Part shown: positions 13,166 through 24,165 of the stretch, piece after piece
How the letters are laid out: every line of letters begins with the position of its first letter
Numbering within the stretch: the stretch's first letter is position 1
Origin: Anadara kagoshimensis
Taxonomy: Eukaryota > Mollusca > Bivalvia > Arcoida > Arcidae
Direction of reading: 5' to 3'
DNA: 64,000 nucleotides
Assembly (NCBI GenBank): GCA_021292105.1
Contig: CM037870.1
Location: 15,967,234 to 16,031,233, forward strand
Program-made: the position numbers and the translations under genes
The notes under the pieces: generated by a model
The model's input: the letters and a program-made list of their open reading frames with translations, nothing else
Told to the model about the DNA's origin: nothing
Databases searched by the model: none

Positions 13166-13622
13166 AATAATTATGACCGAAATATGTTATTTTGGTACAA
13201 AACGAAAGCATTTTGAACCCACCTGCCTGAATTCCCTGCTTCAAATCATGTCCCCCGATATGACATAATCATGTCCCCTAATGCGAAGCAGTACAGGGTG
13301 TATCTGGAGACTTGTACCCTAGAAAAATATGGTTTTGCAGGAAATCAAAGTTAAGTATCAATGAAAGATGCCGCTAAAAGATAATTAAAAAATTTTGCAT
13401 GTTTTTACAAAAGATAAAAAGAACAAATTTAGTAGTTATTAGGTCTAAAATATAAAAATTGGCATACCATTGATGAGAAAAATGTGTTTTATTTTGTTAA
13501 AGCTGATCATTATTTTGACATAAATATTTAAGTTTTCGCTGAAATTTTACCATTACTAAACCACACATAAATAAACTGTTTTTCCAAAATTTTTATTTAA
13601 AAATATTTTCAATAAAATTATG

Positions 13623-13636
13623 GTTGCCATGGCAAT
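13623..13636. promoter_or_regulatory. RFX X-box-like palindrome
   Basis: GTTGCCATGGCAAT matches the palindromic X-box pattern bound by RFX-family transcription factors (GTTNCCATGGNAAC) at 13 of 14 positions. A perfect version lies 337 bp downstream. Binding is inferred from motif only; mollusc repeats can also carry such strings. Confidence 0.4.
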
Positions 13637-13959
13637 AAAAACCGTGCAAAACGAAGATTAAGAGTAAATTGCTTTTTAATTTCAATATATTTTGATATTT
13701 TTACATGTTGGCAAGTGTAAAATATGATTTGATGCTTTTACAATTTCTGTTTTCACCAAAAACTATGAATTCTGAATTTTGTAGTATTTTCGGCCAATCA
13801 TTTAATAACAACATTGCAAAAGCCATTTTTGAAAAAGTTTGGTCGATAAATTTGAGTCCAAACTCCAATGATATCATGGTTGGATAAATACTAAATTGTG
13901 TATAATAAGGAATCTCATAGTCTGCTTTCACTAAAATGGTACTTTCAAACAAAGAAATC

Positions 13960-13973
13960 GTTACCATGGTAAC
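13960..13973. promoter_or_regulatory. Perfect RFX X-box palindrome
   Basis: GTTACCATGGTAAC is a perfect 14-bp palindrome fitting the RFX consensus. No adjacent gene start was recognised, so it may mark a distal element or part of an old repeat. Confidence 0.4.
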
Positions 13974-14447
13974 CAAAAGTGCGATAACTGTTACACAAGT
14001 GATGAATTAATTGTGTAATTTGACTTTATTCTCATAATTCCTTGAGCTTGGGTTGATATAAAACTCAAATATGTTATTTGTGTTGACTTGAATATTAGAA
14101 GAAGATAAATAGATGGGCGGAAAAAATCCAAATTTGCATGTTTCACCCAAAATAGGAACTCTGAAAATAATAGATTTTCGATCAATTATACAAAATAAAG
14201 CCCACGCAAATGCTTTTATTTTGATATATCTTAAGTTTTAAAAGCTGAAACCGTAACTTTGATTCCGAAACTTTAACCATACAAATGGACTGATCAATTG
14301 TTAAACATTTTTTTAAAAATTAGCAACCAAAACAGAAAACTGATCACAACTAGTGTAGTTCAAACGGTCACTACATATTCTCAATGCGGGGTCGAGAAAA
14401 CCATCACTTACATCATATATAGTATGACCAACTCAACACAGAGTAAT

Positions 14448-14755
14448 GATGTTTACGTCCCAGTCAAGAATATTTCACTTATATTGAGACGTCACCAGCT
14501 ATATAAGCGAAGGTGCTGATGGCATTATACAGCAGTTCTTTATCGTAGCGAGCCTGTCGTGACACGGGACCTTGTCTATTTTAAGTTCCTATCCAAAAGA
14601 ACGTTACTTTAATTTCCTAATGCCGAGTGTTTGGTGAAAAAAATAGTCAATATCCACTTTTTAGTCTTCGGTCGGACCCAGTCGGGATTCAAACCCACGA
14701 CCTCCCATTTACAGAGCGAGCACTCTATCAACTGTGCTACCGCAGTGGTTGTACA
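14448..14755 (-). mobile_element. tRNA-derived SINE (type I in this window), reverse orientation, near full length
   Basis: It carries GTCGGGATTCAAACCC (box B complement) and CTATCAACTGTGCTACCGCAG (box A side) at its right end. The conserved body includes TCAAGAATATTTCACTTATA, GAGACGTCACCAGCTAT, GACACGGGACC and TTAAGTTCCTATCC. The same modules occur at 18175, 18410, 19066 and 60150 (reverse) and 35215 (forward). Confidence 0.8.
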
Positions 14756-14911
14756 GTTAAGTTTTATAATCAGTGGTCTTAATATATTTATGTCTTTTCC
14801 TATATTGATTCAATCACCTTTTGTTGTGTTGTCGGTTGTGTCCTGTTTTTGGTTACATTGTATGTTGTCAAGCATGTTTTACTACCCGGTCAAAATTCTG
14901 TCATTTATTAT

Positions 14912-15045
14912 AACGAGGCCGTCAGATAAGGATGGTGGAGGCCACCGGATTGTTTTGAAAAAAAAAACCTTCGGCAAGGGAAATGACAAACATTCTCACA
15001 TTTTCACATTAGGATGTGTTCCAAGTAGGGTTTGAACGTAGGCAC
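14912..15045 (-). mobile_element. Partial type II SINE, reverse orientation
   Basis: Contains ACGAGGCCGTCAGATAAGGA, ATGGTGGAGG, TTTTCACATTAGGATGTGTT and GGGTTTGAACG (degenerate box B complement). It is truncated before the box A end and lies only ~150 bp after the type I SINE. Confidence 0.6.
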
Positions 15046-15141
15046 GTGATCAAATATAACAAGGTTTAGTCTTAGCTCTCTCTCTCTTTGTCTCTAAATT
15101 TACTAAAATATAAGTGTGTTGAAGTTTCATTTTTCTTGATA

Positions 15142-15168
15142 TCTCTCTCTCTCTCTCTCTCTCTCTTT
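15142..15168 (+). repeat. (CT)n microsatellite
   Basis: Uninterrupted CT repeats preceded by GAAGTTTCATTTTTCTTGAT. A near copy of this flank plus microsatellite recurs at 15354-15401, bracketing the palindrome at 15181-15295. Confidence 0.9.
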
Positions 15169-15180
15169 AAAATATAAATG

Positions 15181-15295
15181 TGTCATGTGCTACTTTTGAA
15201 TTTTTATAAAATAATATAATTCAAAAGTAGCACAAATTGCCATGTGCTACTTTTGAATTATATTATTTATAAAAATTCAAAAGTAGCACATGACA
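15181..15295. repeat. Nested palindrome (115 bp)
   Basis: TGTCATGTGCTACTTTTGAA at the left end is the exact complement of the right end. Across the whole 115 bp the two halves differ by one indel (ATAAAATAAT against ATAAATAAT) and a few bases at the centre. Each half is itself an inverted repeat of GTGCTACTTTTGAAT and ATTCAAAAGTAGCAC, so the 15-mer occurs four times in alternating orientation. It is likely a MITE inserted twice head to head, or a foldback element. Confidence 0.95.
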
Positions 15296-15372
15296 GTGTG
15301 CTGAAGTTACCAGTCTTAATATTCTTCTCTCTCTCTCCCTCCCTCTCTCTCAAAGAAGTTTCATTTCTCTTG

Positions 15373-15401
15373 ATATCTCTCTCTCTCTCTCTCTCTCTCT
15401 T
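15373..15401 (+). repeat. (CT)n microsatellite, duplicated flank
   Basis: Preceded by AGAAGTTTCATTTCTCTTGA, matching the flank of the first CT tract. The block CT tract - palindrome - CT tract looks like a local duplication. Confidence 0.85.
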
Positions 15402-15439
15402 GACATATAGACTAGGCAGGTTGAATATATTTTTCTAAC

Positions 15440-18174
15440 TGTTCTAGTGGTAATGACTTTTGAAAATCCCAAATACCGGTATTGTGGTTTTTGCTTTACT
15501 TTTATTTTCTATAGCTTCACATTTTATTGAAGCTCAATTGGGCCCGATACACTCACCTGATAAATGACTAGCTAAAACGTTTTAAAAAAAATAAAATCTG
15601 AAACTCCAATGTCAAAATCTTCACCTATAGTGAAATTTTAAAGCTTTTCCAGATAATTATAATTATTTCAGTATTTTTTCGCATCTGTTACCTTCACCTT
15701 TGAATCCATGACCTGTACTTATATTCGAAATGATCATTACATCAACAGAAAATATTCTAATACATGTATATACCTTTATAAAAAGTTAATAGTTTTCAAG
15801 ATAATTAATAAAAGCATAAGCCTGACCTTTGACCTTGCACCATTTTCAAGATTATTACAAGAATATGTAAAAACTGAATACTCCATGACCTTATCTGTTC
15901 AAATAGTCAAGTTACTACAATTTGAAGCTATTTTACAGTTTTTTTCAACATTAAATGCAAAAAAAAAAAACAACTTAACCCTTTTTTGTCTCAATTTCAT
16001 AAAATGAATACTACAGGCATTAGATTCTAGAGAAGCAATTCACATCAGATTTTTTCTTCAGATATCAGTTTCGGAGAAGTTTTTTTTCCAGAGTTTTGCA
16101 GCCAAGTTCACCTTGACCTAATCTTTGTAGCCATGGCAATATCCCAATAAATCATATGAATTTCTGACCAAGATCCATTGAAATTTTTCTGGTAGTTTTA
16201 GAGGAGAAAATGAAAATAGAGGTTAACGACGCATCAACATTACAGCAGGGAAAATACAGGATCTTTCAAGATCATTTTCCTCATATTTATGTCATAGACT
16301 GGCTTGGCATCCCTCATATATGCAACTTTTTATCAACATTCATATTCAAAAAGTATATTTTGCATTTGCCATTTTATTATTCTACGGAATTGCTGATTGA
16401 AATATACATCATGCATTGTAGTAAAAACATATGATGCTGCTTCATGGAGAGCTGGTCATGGTTCCCACACTTGACTTTATTTAAAATTCCCTGCCAATTC
16501 TCTGACCTTAGAAAAATTCCTGATACTTCCCAGATGTATGGGGACTATGTTGATGGTCCATTTGAATCTTAATATATATTTTAGAGAGAAACCATAAAAA
16601 CAAGTAAATTACCATTTAAAATATGTGTATGTTATCCTCTGCTATGAATAAAAGTTAAAAACAATGTAAAAATTAACATTTAAAAATCGAGTCAGTCCAA
16701 TAATGTTCATACAGTTAGAAAATGCACAAATGTTTGTTTAGTCTCAACCTTTTACATGTTCTTATCAATCAAATTTTCAATTTTTGCTTGAAATTTTGAA
16801 AAAATATTTTTGTCATAGAAGCCATATACCCCTATCTGGCTTATGCACTGACTATGTCTAACTGCCTCTAACAGGGTTAGCTCGTTTGAGCCAAAACATA
16901 AGTCAATCTTAGAAATTAGGAGCCAATTTTAAAATGTAGGAGCCAATTTATACATTAAAGAGTTAAATACTGAGGAACTAAGAGCAACAAAAAATGTATC
17001 AAATATAGTTCTATTCTGCAGTATAGATTGTTTTCAGTTGATAGTTTGTAACTTATGTTTTAGGTTTTCATACTTTTGTATAAAAGAATAGAAAAATCAG
17101 TGATTTTTGTCTGCCTCATTATGAAATTGATAAAAATTTGGAACAAAAATATGTCAAAGGCTATTTTTGGAGCCAGAAATTATAAAAACAAGCAATTAGC
17201 TAAATTCACAAATGATCAGAGCTAACACTGCTCTTATATACATTTTTAGGATAAAGTAGAACTTTGATAACTCGGAGTGCATGGGGATTTGTTGGTACTT
17301 TTGAATTAATTTCGGGTGTTTGAGGTTTTGTAGTTAAAGAGTCACCTTGCCAGAAAGAAATGACTTTTATATTCTTGACAGTTAATCTTGCATGATAAAC
17401 CAGTACTATGTGCACTTATGCAATTGACACAATTGTTTTCATTAACATTGTGAGTAGTTACACTGTATTGCACATTATGGTAGTGAAAACAGTCTTTTGA
17501 CTGTAAATAATAACATTGACCACAGGTATAACTCTCTTTTTACTTTATATAGAAAACAAATACAATATTGACTTGAAGGTATCTGTGGTAATCAAGATAT
17601 TGAAGTTTGATTGTATTTAGCCTATCATGTATTCATATAAATGCTGTAGCTTTCAAACTGAAGTAGAAGAGAGCTTTGCAAGCCATGAAATCCAACCCAG
17701 ACAGATGAATGGACAGACACATCCAAATCAATACATTTACCCCCAAACCTGCTTTTTGTTGAATATGCATTAGAATGCAGTAGCCAAACTAGGACCCCAA
17801 TGTGGGACCATCTTATACTAGAAGGCAGCTCTACCTGTCTAAAACATTGAGTACAGCCCACTAGAGAATTTTGAAAAAAATATCAAACTGCAAAGCTTAC
17901 TATAAAATAACTGTACCATGTACAACCTCACCCCCACCCCACCCCAATTATTGACTTGCTTATTTTAATGAATACATATGGTGCTTTTTGTACATTTGAT
18001 TTTCTAACTTTTGACAATTTAAGGGTAAAATATGACGAGTACATACTGTCTATATGAGATGTACATAAAAATATTATGAAACATAAAATACTTGTATGAA
18101 ACTGTTACTTGATTTCACCGTGTATTGCTTGGCCTTAGGTGGACATGATATGTTGTATCGGGGGGTGGGGGTTG
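15440..18174. other. No gene seen
   Basis: AT-rich sequence with old repeat debris. One block at about 16120-16230 (GTAGCCATGGCAATATC..., GAGGTTAACGACGCATC) looks like a dispersed repeat. No exon of the ADAM17-like prodomain or early catalytic domain was recognised here. Confidence 0.4.
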
Positions 18175-18340
18175 CAGTGATGGTGCAGAAATTCTTCCTA
18201 TGCATTAGGCTGATGACATTATATATACTTTAGGATTCTTTATCGTGCCACACCTTCCATGACACGGGCCCTGTTTATTTTAAGTTCCTATCCAAAAAAA
18301 TGTGACTTTCATTTTGTAATGCCGAGTGCCATGCATCATG
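18175..18340 (-). mobile_element. Partial type I SINE, first of a direct pair
   Basis: The block TGATGGTGCAGAAATTCT...GCATTAGGCTGATGACAT at 18179 recurs at 18479, exactly 300 bp on. The shared GACACGGGCCCTGTTTA and TTAAGTTCCTATCC modules define the family. This copy lacks the tRNA-like end, consistent with a local 300-bp tandem duplication inside one SINE. Confidence 0.65.
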
Positions 18341-18409
18341 ATTTGATGGTGATTCATTATGGTAGACTCACATACCAAATATTAGTTTAAAATCTGCAGG
18401 TGTTTAGAG

Positions 18410-18745
18410 TTGAGTAATGTTGTTAAATGTCCTAGTCAAAAATATTTCAATTATATCGAGACATCACCAGCTATAAGTGATGGTGCAGAAATTCTGCCTT
18501 TGCATTAGGCTGATGACATAATATATACAGTAGGATTCTTTATTGTGCCACACCTTCCATGACACGGGCCCTGTTTACTTTAAGTTCCTATCCGAAAGAA
18601 CTGTGACTTCGTTTTGTAATGCCCAGTGCCTTGTGCCCAGTGCCTTGCAAAAGAACATTCACTACCCACTTTAAAGTCTTTAATCAGACCCTGTTGGACT
18701 TTGATCCCACAACCTCTCACTGAGCTACCGCAGTGGTATCCTGCC
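18410..18745 (-). mobile_element. Type I SINE, near full length, reverse orientation
   Basis: Body modules as in the other type I copies, ending in CACTGAGCTACCGCAGTGG (box A side). A small internal duplication, GCCCAGTGCCTTGTGCCCAG, is visible at 18621-18645. Confidence 0.75.
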
Positions 18746-19065
18746 AGCCTGCTAACACACATGCCCAACCACATCACCAAATTAATGGTCAAGTTTAACT
18801 TTGTTCAACTCAACTAAAAATAGGGAGGAATGTGTCAGAATATGCTTAAGATAGGTGATCAAGTTAAGAACCAATCAGCAATACAAAGTGAGGGGTTTGA
18901 TTCTTGTTAAGTACATAAGATGTAACCTTAGGTAGTCGCTCCATTCACACATTCTGTTGATAAATTTATCCGCGCCAGGATACAAGTGGAAACGGCAACT
19001 GCTGAGAGAACTACATATATCACATACAAGCTGTGTGATGTGCATATTATAGGTTGACTGATTGA

Positions 19066-19230
19066 GTGGGGTTTTATGTCCTAGTCAAGAACATTTCACT
19101 TATATCAAGACATCACCAGGTATAGGACAAGTGGCTGAAAGTTTTACCTTTGCAGTGCAATAAGATCAATGTGCAGGGAGGGTATTGTAATGTGCCATGC
19201 TTGTCCTGAATGGGCATCAGTTTTTAAGGT
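19066..19230 (-). mobile_element. Partial type I SINE
   Basis: Contains GTCCTAGTCAAGAACATTTC, ATCAAGACATCACCAGGTAT and the TTTGCAGTGC...ATCAATGTGCAGG module also present at 35215-35485 in the other orientation. The tRNA-like end is missing. Confidence 0.6.
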
Positions 19231-20520
19231 CTCTTCTGTGGGGTCAGTTTTTATATTGTTGACTATACATGTGTACAGTTATTTAAGACAAAACTTGTCC
19301 AAGTTTGTAGAAATTGTCATTGATATTAAACTGGTCAGTTTTAATGTTTACCTACACTACAGGGGGTGACCTTTTTTAAATTGCCTTGATGGTTGGTGAA
19401 AGCTATTAATTTAATGTAGCATGAAATGTCATTTCCCATCCTTTGGAGCTTGTACATAGAGAGCATAGAATTGTAGAACATCAGACCTCTAAATTGAATC
19501 ACTGTATTGTTAATTTAACTTTGTATTAACATAAAGACTTTTTTCAGGCATCAGTGATTACTTAGTTTGGTCCTACTGACTTTAAAATGAGGATACATCA
19601 ATATTCCTTAGCTGTCACCACTAATTCAAATTCAATCCAATGTCTCTGTCTATTACCTCTCATAACATAGTATTCTTTGTTATGAAATTGTAAAGTAATT
19701 AAAAGGCCAGAAGGGTGACAATTTTTCCCTTATGAGTGAAAATGTGAATTATTTATTTTTAAATAAAAAAAAATATAAATCAAAATGAAAACAAATATTC
19801 AAGAGTTACATCAATTTGCATGTAGACAAGAAAAAAGATGCAATGGTCAAACCATGATTTTCAGAATTAATCACTTCATCCTTTCATGTATTTCAGATAA
19901 ATGATGAAGTGTGGTCTTAAGATTGGAATAATTTATTTCTTATTAATTTCACAATTCATCATGACTATTGGTAGCTTGATTTATTGCAAAATTAGAAATC
20001 ACCCACTCAATTTTGTTATAAACCTTTGTCTATATAGATAATTTTGAATTCCATACTCTGATATAGATACAAACTTATAAACCCTGATATCACGAAAAAT
20101 AAACACACACCCATATAAAGTACAAACCACTGATTTACTTTGATTTCAGAAGATACCATGAGGCACACATGAGTTGTTTCCCTTGACAAAATGTTTTTGA
20201 AATCAGGGGGTCATTTTTTCAGAGCACATTTCACTCAAAAACTAGACATTTCACCAATAACAGGGATATGGGACCATGTATTGCAAACTTTGAATTTCAA
20301 CAGAAAATTATGTATAAAGACCAAAAAATTTTCTTTACCTGTTAATTTTAAGAAAATAGATGGACTAGCCTTTTCATGAGGTCAGATTTAATTGATTTTT
20401 ACCATTCCTGTAGGTGTTTCCATGTCCATTCATGTTCACTGATGCAAGTGATGATTGAAGTGACACACCAGTATTTATATCCATTGCAACTTGATATCAT
20501 AAACTTAAGTTATATAGTAT

Positions 20521-20758
20521 TTTAGTGTAAATAAACACTTATATTACAGTTTTCTGTAATACAGAATCTTAAATTACATAAATCAATAATATACTATATT
20601 ACTGATTTTCGTAATATAGTGGTTAGATTACAGTATTCTGTAAGATTACACTTTCCTGTAATCTTACAGATTCAAGTAATATTACAGTTTTTAGTAAGTC
20701 CCTGGACTGGGTACAGAGTGTAATAAAGAATCTTGAATCTTGAATCTTGGTAATACAT
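20521..20758 (+). mobile_element. Short retro-element or tailed repeat with AATCTTG tail
   Basis: Array of CTGTAAT/ATTACAG inverted motifs, then TAGTAAGTCCCTGGACTGG, then AATAAAGAATCTTGAATCTTG. The short tandem tail after an AATAAA-like string is typical of non-LTR 3' ends. Matches 560-770 in reverse. Confidence 0.5.
20638..20669. repeat. Perfect 13-bp stem hairpin, 6-base loop
   Basis: CTGTAAGATTACA, loop CTTTCC, TGTAATCTTACAG. It lies inside the tailed repeat and is its most regular structure. Confidence 0.9.
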
Positions 20759-21246
20759 TACGGGATAAACAATTCATCAATGAGAAACTTTTTAATAAAC
20801 AGTAATGTAACATGTAGATATGAGGAGCATCATATTTCTTGGAGCAAATATTGGGTAAGGGAAAGAATAAAATGTAATTGTAATCGCCATAAGTACATCA
20901 TAGTTTTGGGTTCGTTTAATTAAATGTAATTCTGTCAAAGGCAATTATATACATGTATACAGAATATATCGATTTAATTTTCTCCCACATCGGCGTAAAC
21001 TTTATAAGTTTTGATACTATTTCAAGAAAAGAACAACTGATAAAGTTCTTCCACAAACTTGTATGTATTCAAGATTGTTTTTCTAGCTAAAGACTGCCTA
21101 TTATTAATATCATATCTTTGTCCTTGTAGCAAACATAACTATTTTATTTTATTTTTAAAGTTTAAAATGCTAAACAAAATATATTAATTATACTTCTTTA
21201 ATTTGGTTTATTCATTTTTATCATCTTTTAATTTTAACTGTTTTTT

Positions 21247-23247
21247 AGCTCACCTGAGCCAAAGGCTCAGATGAGCTATTGCAATCTATCACCGTGCGTC
21301 GTGCGTCGTCCGTCGTGTGTAAACTTTACATTTTAATCTTCTCCTCCAAAACTACTGGGCCATATTTGATGAAACTTAGTGATTATCATGCCTGGGTAGC
21401 AGCTTTTCAAAATTGTGTTCGGGGTTTGGCCACGCCCAACAAGATGGCCGCTGTTACTAAAAATAGCAAAAAGACAAAAAAATCTTTCTCTGAAACCAAA
21501 AGGTGCAGGCAATTTTTGATTGGATATTTGGATTCAGCATACCTGGGAAACATTAAAATTGTGTTTTTCATGAGAATTAGACGAAAAATAGGTTACGCGT
21601 TTTTTGCGTAAAATTACGTAATTTTTAAAATGAGACATTTATTGTTATAACTTCATAACGGCTTAAGATAATTGTATGGAGTTTTCACTGTTGATCTTGT
21701 CTTGCAATTTTCTTCCAAGTGATGTCAAAGCCGAAGGTCAAGGTCATGTCCCAGTTTTTGACCTTTGATAAAAAATGCTATTTTTTTAACATTTCTCGTG
21801 AAAATGGCATAGGATTTTCAGTTATTTGTAGGTATTAACATCAGGATCATTTTGATACATAGATCAGGGTCATGGGTTCAAAGGTCAAGGTCACAGATGT
21901 CCAAGAATACCAAAATAGTTAATTATCTCAAAACTATAAACTTTTTGTATAGGCATGTATATTGGATATTGTAGGTATTGGCCTAACGATAATTTTGATA
22001 TATAGATAAAGGTCATAGGTTCAAAGGTCAAGGTCATAGACGCGAACGGATACTGAAATGGTTAATTATCTCAAAAACTATAAACTTTTTGTATAGGCAT
22101 ATATATCGGAATATTGTAGGTATTGGCCTAACGATCATTTTGATATATGAATGAAGGTCATAGGTTCAAAGGTCAAGGTCATAGAATTGAACGAATACTT
22201 AAATGATTAATTATCTCAAAAACTATAAACTTTTTGTATAGGCATGTATATTGGAATATTGTAGGTATTGGTCTAACAATCATTTTGATATATGAATGAA
22301 GGTCATAGGTTCAAAGGTCAAGGTCATAGCTGCGAACGAATATTTAAATGGTTAATTATCTCAAAAACTATAAACTTTTTGTATAGGCATGTATATTAGA
22401 ATATTGTAGGCATTTGCACAACAATCATTTTGATATATGAATGAAGTTCATAGGTTCAAAGGTCAAGGTCATAGATGCAAACTAATACTTAAATGGTTAA
22501 TTATCTCAGAAAACTATAAATTTTGTATAGGCATGTATATTAGAATATTGTAGGTATTGGCCTATCGATCATTTTGATATATAGATAAAGTTCATAGGTT
22601 TAAAGGTCAAGGTCATAGATGCAAATGAATACTTAAAGGTTAATTATCTCAAAAATGATAAACTTTTTGTATAGGCATGTATATTGGAATAAGGTATGTA
22701 TTGGCCTAACGATCATTTTGATATATGAATGAAGGTCATAGGTTCAAAGGTCAAGGTCATAGACGCGAACGAATACTTAAATGGTTAATTATCTCAAAAA
22801 CTATAAACTTTTTGTATAGGCATGTACATTGGAATATTGTACGCATTTGCACAACAATCATTTTGATATATGAATGAAGGTCATAGGTTTAAAGGTCAAG
22901 GTCATAGATGCAAACGAATACTTAAATGGTTAATTATCTCAAAAACTATAAACTCTTTGTATAGGCATGTATATTGGAATACTGTAGGTATTGGCCTAAT
23001 GCACATTTTAATATACAGATGTTTTAGCTGTTTATAAATAAATATTGTAGCTAGACTTTAAATATGTTATATATAGCATACTTATATAATAATTATTATA
23101 ATTAATTTGCAAAAATACTTGCATATTATTGGCCCTTACTGCTGAAAATTGTGATATTCTCTTTTATTAATGTCATTGACCATTGAACCTCTGCATAAGA
23201 TATGTACTCTTCTTCAGGTGAGCGTTAAGGCCCATGGGCCTCTTGTT
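21247..23247 (+). mobile_element. Helentron/pearl-like non-autonomous element with ~145-bp tandem core (copy 1)
   Basis: It begins AGCTCACCTGAGCC followed by a complementary GGCTCAGATGAGCT (5' hairpin) and ends with CAGGTGAGCGTTAAGGCCCA, TGGGCCTCTTGTT, where AGGCCCATGGGCCT is a palindrome. Both ends sit in T-rich sequence. Between about 21850 and 23000 lie about 8 tandem units containing TTAATTATCTCAAAAACTAT and CAAAGGTCAAGGTCATAG. The layout (unique left part, tandem core, short right part) resembles oyster pearl / HINE-type elements; this class assignment is inference from structure. No transposase or Rep ORF is present. Confidence 0.75.
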
Positions 23248-23399
23248 TTAATTCTTGATAGTTTTAATTTCTAAAATATTAAAAAATTAACATATTTGAC
23301 TTAAAGAAAATATGAATTTATTAGTAAGTAAAAGTTTTGTCACATAATATATATATTTATTCATGAATGAATGTAAATATATCCCATTTACGGCAATGT

Positions 23400-23520
23400 T
23401 TAACCATTTAAAAGCGTTACCAGCCTTAGACCTTTATTACGACTGCCCCCTCGATTGCAAATCTCGTTCAATCGCGTCCAATCTCGTAAGGTCACGGGCC
23501 TTGCGCATGCGTAATAAACA
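23400..23520. other. CpG-richer patch with NRF-1-like string
   Basis: GCGCATGCG near 23490 resembles the NRF-1 palindrome, and several CpGs occur in about 100 bp of otherwise CpG-poor DNA (CGACTGCCCCCTCGATTGC, TCGTTCAATCGCGTCC). It could be a promoter fragment or the end of a mobile repeat. No coding start follows clearly. Confidence 0.3.
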
Positions 23521-24165
23521 ATGTTAAACTCCTCTATTCAATAAACTGCAAGGGTTTAAAAATGACTTTTTAAAACATATTTTGAAAATTTTTAATCTAT
23601 GAATTTTTTTTAACAAAACATTCCAATCTATCAAATTTTAAATACAAAATTAATGACTAATGTAGTGTTTTCCTTAAGAGCCAGCAACAGGCAGATTTGA
23701 CTGCTTAAAACTCCCAAACTGGCCGGTTAGAATTAATAAAATTGCCTTTAGAAGACCTGAAAATCGTTTTCGGCCTAGGCGCCTCCCATAACCACTGGCC
23801 TGTTGGATTAATCTATCTACCTCCTGCTACAAATTTTAGGAAAATCACTGCTAATGTAATAGCATTGTTAGGATTACCTTTGTAACCAATATATGGGTAG
23901 ATAGCACCATGTAGCCGGTTACAAAATTACACACCAGTTAAATAAACCAGGCAATAAACAAAGCATAGCTCAGTTACTGTAGGTCCTAGTTGGGCCTACT
24001 GTCAGTATTGATGACTGTCTGAAAATATCTCCGTTCTTCAATAAATGTTGTAACAAAGTACACTTTCATTCAGCATGGTTAAAAAACTACACATTGCACA
24101 ACAAATACAAAGGCTTGTGAGTAATATATACTTCTACTATAAACAAATACATGTATTTTAGAGGG

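Noticed and set aside
14690..14755. Genuine tRNA gene
   Set aside because: Box B and box A complements are present, but the cloverleaf is incomplete and attached to a SINE body shared by several copies.
14631..15035. 134-residue plus-strand ORF
   Set aside because: It runs through two reverse-oriented SINEs (tRNA-like box complements) and is an artefact.
18580..18817. ORFs on both strands
   Set aside because: Entirely inside a type I SINE.
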